A stretch of 64,000 bases of DNA, taken from contig JAEVLN010000010.1 in assembly GCA_018350325.1 (NCBI GenBank), positions 1,736,001 through 1,800,000 of the forward strand, read 5' to 3'. The number at the start of each line of letters is the position of its first letter. Positions within the stretch are counted from its first letter, which is position 1. The translations under genes were made by a program, and so were the position numbers. Below are positions 57,480-64,000 of the stretch, piece by piece. This stretch comes from Globodera rostochiensis (taxonomy: Eukaryota; Nematoda; Chromadorea; Rhabditida; Heteroderidae). The notes under the pieces were generated by a model. That model had not been told where the DNA came from. It saw only the letters and a list, made by a program, of their open reading frames with translations, and did no database searches.

Positions 57480-59394
57480 TTATTCTTGTTTTTCAACTTC
57501 CGAATAATTCTTTTTAACACCTTTAATTAAAAACTAACCAATAATTTGTCTTGTTAAAATTAGAATTGATAATTTATTAAATTATTTAATCGTTATTTCC
57601 TTATCTTTTTAAAAATAGTTTAATTATAAAATTTACTTAAAAGACATTAGCAAAATCAATTATTTATTTGTGATAATATATTTTTGCAATTTAGGTGTAA
57701 AATTACCAGGTCTTAAGCCTTTAAATTTTCTTTTCCAAGAATATAAGGTTTTAATGTTAAGGTTCAACATTTGCGCAATTTCGACTGTACGGAGTTGAGG
57801 ATTTTCCTTTTTGATTTTATTAAAATTTTTCAACAATTCCACCTTTTCAGCGTCAGTGTGTTTTTCTGGCAAAATTTTAGTTTAAAAAATAATTTTTTAA
57901 AATGAAAAATTTACTTGAAATTCCAACTTGCTTTTTCCAATTAAAAATAGTTTTACGAGAAAATCCCAATTTTTTCGCAATTTTTTCATCAATTTTTTTC
58001 ATATCATAAGACATTCCTTTGGCACGCGTTTTGAATTCTTTTTTTAATTCATCAAACTCCGCGATTATTTCTTGTTTTACTACTTCTGAATAAATCTTTT
58101 TAATATCTTTAATCAAAATAAAACAAAACAAATCAATTTCAATTTTTTTAAAAAATTAAAATTTATAATTATTTAATGGTTTATTTATAAACAAACAACA
58201 GAAAATTCACTTGGAGCTCCAAATTGCTTTTTCCAATTATAAATTGTTCTAATAGCAACTTCCAATTTTTGCGCAATTTTTTCTTCGAGTTTTTTCATAT
58301 CGTAAGACATTCCTTTGGCCCGGGTTTTGAAGTCTTTTTTTAATTGACCAAATTCCGCGATTATTTTTTGTTTTTCAACTTCCGAATATTTCTTTTTAAT
58401 ACCTTTAATCGTAAAACAAATCAATCTCAATTTTTTGTTAAAATTTAGAAATGTATTTAATTAATATTTAATCGATATTTTGTTAGTTTTTAAAAATTCC
58501 AATTTAAAAATATTTTCAAATTAAATCCACACAAAAATCAATTAGTAAATTAATTAAATTTATTGTGATGCAAATTACCAGGTTCTAATAAGCCTCTGGA
58601 TTTTCTTTCCCAGCGATTCAAGGTTTTGATGTGAACGTTCAACATTTGCGCAATTTCGTATTTACGGAGTTGAGGATTTTCTTTTTTGATTTTATGAAAT
58701 TTTTTCAACAATTCCACCTTTTCAACGTCAGTGTGTCTCTTTTGTTTTTCTGGCAAAATTTTAATTTAATGTCCGGAAACCGGGTTTCGGATAATCCGGA
58801 TTATTTTCCCGAACTTGGCTCTTATTATGTATAAAAATACTGTAAGACCCTAACGATTTAATTATTTTTCCGATATTTTTTTACCTTTCTGTGATTTTGA
58901 AGAGCTTTCCTTCAAATTCGAATTATCAAAAATCGAATACGAATCCGTGTTTTGTTCTTCTCCATCCGTCCCGTATTTTTTTTTATCGGCGATACGTTCA
59001 AATTCCATAAATTCTAAATTCATTTTTAATTAAAATATAGGAAATATTTAAAAGTACCGGATTTAACCCGTTTTTCAACATTCTCTTCCTTTACAGTTTT
59101 GTTTAATGCGATCCTTTGCTGTCTTTCGTTCGAAAATTGATCAAATTCTTCATAATCATTTGGTTCATCTTTCACAACAATTTCTTTTTTAATTTTCCCA
59201 ATTTTTTGACAGATAAAATTGTCATTTGAATTTGTTCGTAATGTTTCTACACTTTTGCCGGATTTTGTGCCAATTTCTTCACTTCTCTGCCACAATTCAG
59301 CAAATATATCATTATGTTCTTCATCAAATGCATTTAATTGCAAAATTTGACAATTGAAAAAACAGAAAAAAATAAAATAATGAAAACAAAACAT
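57480..59394 (-). CDS. Secreted multi-HTH protein, copy 3 (truncated last module)
   Basis: Exons: 59394-59058 (signal peptide MFCFHYFIFFCFFNCQILQLNA and KKEIVVKDEP region), 59013-58885 (acidic, two codons shorter than in the other copies), 58749-58579 (B), 58402-58211 (A), 58106-57915 (A), 57865-57707 (B, lacking the QKR of other B modules) and 57520-57480 (start of A, ending at TAA). About 406 residues. Module order is B-A-A-B-(A), unlike A-B-A in copy 1. All borders are phase 1. Whether it is still translated usefully is unknown, but the four complete modules are open. Confidence 0.72.
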
Positions 59395-60954
59395 CTATAG
59401 TAAACTGAAATTATAAAAAAACAATCGAGAGTCTCGAAAAATTTTACAGGATTTTTCGCAATTGAATGTGATTTTTTACAAAAGTGAATTATTAGATAAA
59501 TTCCGGGTTTTCGCCAAAAAGTCTAGCACCCGGCATTACGGACCCAAAAATGTCCGGAATTTTAAATGTTGACAAAGGGATTATTATATGGGGCTTTCTT
59601 GGCCCCAAAATTGACCAATTTAGGTCCGTACCCAAATCAAAACATTTTTCAAAAATTTTCAAAAATTAATTTTGCCCTTAAATTCTTCAAAAAGCATTAA
59701 TTCGATTGTTACTTGCCTTCACGGTGTGCTATTTGAAGATTTTGAGACCGGAAATTGATTTTTTGAAGAAAATTGTAAAGCTTCCATTTTTTTACCGCCA
59801 TAAAAGCTTCAAAAAATTATTCTAAATTTGGTAGCAGATCTCTTCACAAATTGAGTCAATTCAAAATTTTCTCGGCGGTGCCAATCGCTACCGCCGAACC
59901 CCACCAAAAGTTAAGCAGAATTCGCAAAAAAAAATTTATTTTTGAAAATTTCTTAACAAAAAATGCATTAAAACCCTCCGAAAATATACTCCTAAATTGA
60001 ATTTTTTTTAAGTCTTTCCCCGGCGATTCCGATGGGCTGGACCATCGGACAAAAAGCGTTCCAGAAATAAAAATGAGAATTTAAATTTGTCGCGAAGTGT
60101 AAAACTATTTCTTAAAAGTTGAGCTTAAAATAAAAAATTTTCAGTGATAAAAAAATTTTCAAAAAAAGTCTCGATCTCGGGTCTCGAACCGAGAAATTTC
60201 TCGGTTTTTTTGGGTCTCGACTTCGGTCTCGAGTCTCGGTGTCATTTAATTTGAGTTTTGCCAATAATGAGATGGAAGTAACCATTAAATGGTAGAATAA
60301 AGTTTGAAATGAGAATACTAATCTTTTATTAATAATTTATTCTGGTTTAATTTGAGTTTTGCTGAGTAATCATTAAGTGGTAGAATAAAGTTTGAAATTA
60401 ATCTTTTATTTTGAATTGAGAACGTCTATTCTACGCAGAAGTAACAAATTGTATTGGGAGGAAAATTGATAGCAATAATATTAGTCTACAATGCGCCGGC
60501 GTTTTGCAAAATTCGCCACATGGGCGTTTCGCAAAATCCAATTTTTCAATATTTACTTACTACAAAAATTAAGAATTATTTTAAATATTAAACTTTTAGT
60601 TAAAGCTATAGAAAATTTAACAATACAATATTAGGTATGTGGAATTGACTGGGGCTTTTATACTAGCTTATAATCAGACAAAAACAATTTTACATCAACA
60701 GAATTATCCACTTGTCACAAACAAACACGGAAGTAATGGATATTTACCTGACTTATTTATTTACTTCTTAATCATGCAGATTATATTCATTTTTCAAATT
60801 GAAAATTTAATAATATTTTTAGTTATTTTGCGAAACTCCCATAGTGGCGGATTTTGAGAAACGCCCAAGTTGGCGGATTCGATGATTAACTTACACAACC
60901 AGAAGACTGACCAACGAAAAATGAGAACAAAACTAATGAGTAGGGCTAGGATTT
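59395..60954. other. Spacer upstream of copy 3
   Basis: GAGAGTCTCG words at about 59427 and a palindromic GGTCTCGA stretch at 60165-60245 flank about 700 bp without features. 60249-60415 is a direct duplication of about 80-100 bp (TTTAATTTGAGTTTTGC and TGGTAGAATAAAGTTTGAAA in both copies). Two GCGTTTCGCAAAATCC-like words lie near 60500. No gene. Confidence 0.5.
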
Positions 60955-61505
60955 AGGCTTTACTTCAGTTTATGCGTCCAATCGAAGGTTATGCGTCCAA
61001 TCAGAATTTGAAAATAAAAAATTAAAATTTAAATCCATTTTTGAACCGGTTTAAAATTTTTAAAATTACGGAAAAAATTTGTAAAATGGATACACTTCAG
61101 TACCAAAAGTAAAAATGACCCCCCTTTCTCCGCAGACAACTAACTGTAAACAGAAGACAACTGTGCACAGGACCCCGGCAAGGGTAGGGAATAAGGGGTA
61201 GTAAAAAGGTGGGTATGTGAAAAGCTACACCTTTTGACTTCCTAAACCATTCGTTAATGGTACTGAAGTGTCCATATTTCTTTAATTTTGAAAATTTTAA
61301 ACCGGTCAAAAACCGTTTTAGATTCTCAGTTTTTAGTTTCTATTGACGAATTCGTAATTTTGAATGCCAACTTAGGTAACTTAGATTTGTTAAATATCCT
61401 TATAAAATAAATTTTAAGAGAATTCATGCTTTATTTTGGATTGGACGCATAAACTTTGATTGGACGCATAAACTTTGATTGGACGCATAAACTGAAGTAG
61501 AGCCG
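60955..61505. mobile_element. 550-bp foldback element with TTATGCGTCCAATC ends
   Basis: The left arm GCTTTACTTCAGTTTATGCG then TCCAATC (twice) at about 60957-61005 is inverted at 61440-61505, where ATTGGACGCATAAACT occurs three times and is followed by GAAGTAGAGCC. An inner inverted pair, CACTTCAGTACC at about 61092 and GGTACTGAAGTG at about 61258, with ACCGGTTTAAAATTTT partners, shows a nested foldback. A 70-codon ORF inside is not supported. Confidence 0.7.
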
Positions 61506-63080
61506 GGATTTATATGTTTTTTATGTTTTTAATGCTTATATGTTCGGATGAATACAGCCCAAAAATAGCCTTTTCGCGTTGGTTTGAGCTTTTTTAGACA
61601 AGATTGAAATTAAATATTTTGACATATTTCGGGGGTTTTGAGTAGGGTTGTTCAAGGTCGGTTAACCGAAACCAAAAACCTAAATTCTTTGAATTTTTTA
61701 ATGGGATTTGTTAAGAAAATGGGTCTAAAAATTATTATTGTTGCTAAACAAAAGCCCCCCCCCTTCCAAAATTTTGCTAAGGGTTCCCCCCTATGGTTTG
61801 ACAAAAACCCGGTTTCGGTTTTTTGACCAAAAATTTGAAAAAATGCACCCCAAAATCATTGATTTTTGGCTGTTTTTGAAAAACAATTCATCTTTAACTA
61901 TGGACTTTTGTCATTTTTGAAAAGAAGGCCTAAAAATTGAACTTTCGCGTAAAAAAATAAATTTAAAAAATGTCGACGCTGAAATGGCTAGTTGGCGCTG
62001 AGATGGCCAAATGGCGATGAGCTGGCCTGGCGGTTAAAATTCCGGAACTTTTTTCAAATTTGTTCAACTTTCCAAAAATACCAAATAATACGCGAAAAGG
62101 CTTTAAATCTTATTTATACGTTAAAAGGAGAAAACATTAAGTAGTAAGCAAATTAATGCACTAAAAGTGCCATTTTTTTGGTGCATATTTCGGCATTTTT
62201 GGCATATTTTGGCCTTTTTTGGAGCATATATATGCGCATATTTGCCCATTTTTGGCTGCATATAAATCCCAGCCCTACTAATGAGAGAAGAAAATGGACA
62301 AAAGTTTATTATTTTTGCATTCAATACAGACATAAGACTATTTGCCAAATAACTGAACTCATTACGTATTAGCTAAAAAAATAAATAAATTAAAAGCCAA
62401 CACAAATGGAAAATTTGTGCAATTTCACAACTTTATTATCTTTAACAAATATCTGACCGGCATCTGATTTTAGCTGTTTAAATATCAAGATGAATTAAAT
62501 TTTTTGAAATTTTATTATTATATTTTTGATTGTAGCATTAAAAATGCTGGTTTAATGACAGTCTTAAAAGAAATGACGATGACCACCATTTACTGATTTG
62601 ACTTTGGGGGGGGGGGTATAAATATTAATAAAGCCAAGATTTCCAAAATAAACGATTTTTTGTTGAAAAGTTAATATATATAAAAAATGTTGGTACCGAA
62701 AACCGAAAAAGTACCGACAATTTTTTTCGGTACTATTCGGTACCAGTACTTTTTCGGTACTTTACCGAAAAGTACCGACCGAACCTTCTGGCCGGTCTCT
62801 AATGGTTAATATTGGAAATCGGTTAATTTGGAAATGTTCTCTCTATAATAATCAGCATTTTGCTCATATTCAAAAATAATTTTTATTTGAATATAATTCA
62901 ACCAACTTTATTCAATGATATACATACTTTAGTTGACCGAAGGCAAAAAAATGGTTGATACATCAATCGATCCTATGTACGAAAAAACAAAAAAAAATAG
63001 TCTGAAAATATAGATTAATTGATACACTGACATATTCGTTAATTGAAATAAAAATTGAAGAATGATATCTATTTTTCAAG
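61506..63080. other. AT-rich spacer with ACCGAAAA-type repeats
   Basis: It has TAGGGTTGTTCAAGGTCGGTTAACCG at about 61643 (the same end type as other elements), GCATATATATGCGCATAT at about 62224, and a self-complementary GTACCGAAAA/TTTTCGGTAC cluster at 62690-62800. No supported gene. Confidence 0.5.
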
Positions 63081-63541
63081 TAGGGTTGAGCGGGACCGGG
63101 ACTTTTAGGAAAAACCAGGACCGGGACTTACCGGGACCAGAAAAACCGGGACCGGGAAGTTTGCTTCGGGATTTTAGGGAAAAAACTGTTTACGTAAGAG
63201 TGGAGGATGTCCGGCGGTGCCAACAGGCGCCGCCGGAGGAATTTTTACAAAAATTGGCAATCTTTGTTAAGGAAATTGAAGCAAAAAGTCAGAAAGACGT
63301 GATGAATTTATTTCAAAAATTTTTGTATTATTCTTTTTTGCGCGCATTATTAATTTAAAAATATTATTTAATAAATCTTATTAATGAGGGAATGTCTATA
63401 TTTGAGTAGAGGGGAAAACCAATAAATAAGTACTTGCACTCAACCGGGTTCGAACCCAATCCCGGCGAGACCAATAAACCGGGACCGGGACCTGAAAAAC
63501 CCGGGACCGTCCCGGTACCGGTACCAGTCCGCTCAACCCTA
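63081..63541. mobile_element. 460-bp TA-GGGTTGAGC element, GGGACC core
   Basis: It starts TAGGGTTGAGCGGGACCGGG and ends CCAGTCCGCTCAACCCTAA, an inverted repeat flanked by TA and, further out, TTCAAG on both sides. The flanks are GGGACCGGGACC tandem words; the middle has GTCCGGCGGTGCCAACAGGCGC and a short AT-rich ORF. This is the largest member of the TA-GGGTT class here. Confidence 0.7.
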
Positions 63542-63719
63542 ATTTCAAGTCATGATTGTACAAATGCTTAAAATCTACATAAAAGACAATGAGCAAAATA
63601 GGGGGGTTTTGGGGTTATTGTGGCTGTTGTTTTCTCCTCACATCGTAATTTTGTTGGCTGTGGCTGCGTTAATTTGACCTAAGCATAAACTTAAAATTCA
63701 AATTAATTTAATTATTTAC

Positions 63720-63911
63720 TTGAATCTCCAAATTGCTTTTTCCAACAATAAATTGTGCAACGAGCAACTCCCAATTTTCGCGCAATTTTTTTTTCAATTT
63801 TTTTCATATCGTAAGACATTCCTTTGGCCCGAGTTTTGAAGTCTTTTTTGAATTTATAAAACTCCGCGATTATTTCTTGTTTTTCTGCTTCCGAATAAAT
63901 CTTTTTAATAC
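63720..63911 (-). CDS. HTH module A exon of a fourth family member (rest off the right edge)
   Basis: This is a single 192-nt exon with a CGATTAAAG acceptor and a TCAA|GTAAAT donor, with phase 1 on both sides and exactly the length of the other A modules. It encodes IKKIYSEAEKQEIIAEF, helix 2 KIARKLG and helix 3 RCTIYCWKKQFG. Asn is replaced by Cys before Trp. Upstream exons would lie beyond base 64000. No following module was found before 63541, so it may be the last module or a partial copy. Confidence 0.65.
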
Positions 63912-64000
63912 CTTTAATCGAGAAACAAATCAAGCTCAATTTTTTGTTAAAATTTATTAATTAAATTAATATTTAAACGATATTTTGTTAGCTTTTTACA

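Noticed and set aside
60639..60857. 72-codon plus-strand ORF
   Set aside because: No in-frame upstream ATG support, composition typical of AT-rich non-coding DNA, and next to a foldback element.
63440..63470. tRNA T-arm-like GGGTTCGAACCC
   Set aside because: No matching D arm, anticodon arm or acceptor stem; it is part of the palindromic core of the 63081-63541 element.

Overview
The window is eukaryotic and almost certainly nematode DNA. It is AT-rich, with short GT...AG introns (many of 45-70 bp) and typical TTTNAG acceptors. It carries an almost complete ankyrin gene that reads as the orthologue of C. elegans unc-44, a serpentine chemoreceptor of the nematode-specific Srg/Srv type, and small families of secreted proteins. 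Two or three unc-44 introns use GC-AG splice sites. An unusually high GC-AG fraction has been reported for the potato cyst nematode Globodera, so a plant-parasitic tylenchid (cyst-nematode-like) is a reasonable inference, but it is not proven here.

Layout. 1-1863 (minus strand): a five-exon 7TM receptor gene whose 3' end lies off the left edge. 3265-42391 (minus strand): one giant unc-44 gene, rebuilt here as 62 coding exons (about 15.0 kb of coding sequence, about 5,000 codons). In order it encodes a Gln-rich N-terminus, about 24 ankyrin repeats, ZU5-ZU5-UPA, a death domain, then a very long acidic tail that matches the neuronal giant UNC-44 isoform in architecture. An in-frame stop at 22824 could end a short isoform of about 1,980 residues. 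All exon phases agree except at one junction (16131/16086). 42392-47953: intergenic, repeat-rich. 47954-48515 (minus) and 49300-49688 (plus): a divergent pair of paralogous, signal-peptide-bearing, Cys-rich small proteins. 50373-63911 (all minus): a tandem family of genes for secreted-looking proteins built from helix-turn-helix modules. There are two near-complete copies with uncertain or broken ends, one complete copy, one copy entering from the right edge, and several decayed fragments.

The most novel-looking content is the multi-HTH family. Each protein has a signal peptide, an acidic Lys/Glu segment with several SUMO-type VKxE/IKxE motifs, and a variable series of about 55-65-residue homeodomain-like HTH modules of two types (A and B). 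Every module is a single exon with phase-1 introns on both sides, so modules can be gained, lost or reordered without breaking frame, and the three best copies differ in module order. Secreted DNA-binding-like proteins in a likely plant parasite suggest nuclear effectors, but this is inference.

Introns and intergenic DNA contain many short palindromic elements. Several share TA-flanked GGGTT...AACCC ends but have different GC-rich simple-sequence cores. There are also large tandem arrays, including about two dozen C-rich units inside an ankyrin-repeat intron. No rRNA, tRNA or CRISPR array was recognised.
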